Assembly: GCA_012032855.1 (NCBI GenBank)
Contig: JAAUQA010000284.1
Span: forward strand, 1 to 5,211
Reading direction: 5' to 3'
Origin: Candidatus Competibacteraceae bacterium
Lineage (GTDB): Bacteria > Pseudomonadota > Gammaproteobacteria > Competibacterales > Competibacteraceae
DNA: 5,211 nucleotides
Shown here: positions 5,148-5,211 of the stretch, piece after piece
Layout of the letters: each line of letters opens with the position of its first letter
How positions within the stretch are numbered: position 1 is the first letter of the stretch
Translations under genes and position numbers: made by a program
The notes under the pieces: model-generated
Databases searched by the model: none
What the model was told of the DNA's origin: nothing
Seen by the model: the letters and a program-made list of their open reading frames with translations, nothing else

Positions 5148-5211
5148 ATGATCGGCTCGATTCACGTAAAATTCCAGCTACCTTTTGAGGGCAACCCTAC
5201 CGCCGCTCGCT
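5148..5211 (+). CDS. Possible start of an unidentified gene (runs off the window)
   Basis: From ATG 5148 an open frame reads M-I-G-S-I-H-V-K-F-Q-L-P-F-E-G-N-P-T-A-A-R to the window edge. AGGAGG (5141-5146) precedes the ATG by only one base, too close for normal initiation, so either the real start lies elsewhere or the local sequence has an indel. The frame is open back to 5082. I do not recognise the peptide. The bases between 5078 and 5147 contain only a 10-base palindrome, ATTCGCGAAT (5082-5091), and a T6 run (5117-5122) with no stem before it, so no clear terminator for the oxidoreductase is seen. Confidence 0.25.
   Translation, partial: MIGSIHVKFQLPFEGNPTAAR

Overview
The window looks like chromosomal DNA of a gammaproteobacterium of moderate GC content. 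The evidence is the xseB-ispA gene pair with a 4-base ATGA overlap, a RoxA (YcfD)-type ribosomal oxygenase, and a YjcF-type GNAT protein followed by a small PLD-like protein. The sequence alone does not settle the genus. I see no mobile element, tRNA, rRNA or CRISPR array.

Layout, left to right. Positions 1-45 (minus) hold the first 15 codons of a rubrerythrin. Its promoter (90-118) carries a PerR/Fur-like palindrome between the -35 and -10 boxes. Next comes a plus-strand pair, xseB (242-490) and ispA (487-1376), ending at a hairpin (1384-1407). Opposed to it is a minus-strand set of three: roxA (3542 to 2369), a YjcF-like GNAT acetyltransferase (2382 to 1936) and a small DUF7931-like protein (1922 to 1419). 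A 148-base divergent intergenic region (3543-3690) separates roxA from a plus-strand pair: a group I truncated hemoglobin (3691-4071) and a [2Fe-2S]/FAD/NAD(P) oxidoreductase (4087-5077). The last 134 bases hold at most the start of another plus-strand gene (5148 onward).

Metabolically, ispA makes farnesyl diphosphate for quinones, bactoprenol and related isoprenoids, and xseB supplies the small subunit of exonuclease VII. Rubrerythrin (peroxide reduction) and the hemoglobin plus reductase pair (probably NO or O2 chemistry) are both stress-related redox functions, but they sit in separate transcription units.

The main caution is frame integrity. Three genes (ispA, roxA and the oxidoreductase) are broken by one-base indels, nearly all in short homopolymers. 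Family-typical protein sequence continues on the far side of each break. After correction the proteins come to about 295, 389 and 329 residues, near family size for ispA and roxA. This pattern is better explained by sequencing or consensus error than by pseudogenes, though raw reads would be needed to decide.

The most interesting biology is the hemoglobin-reductase pair, which could be a two-protein functional analogue of flavohemoglobin. Second is the operator-like palindrome in the rubrerythrin promoter.
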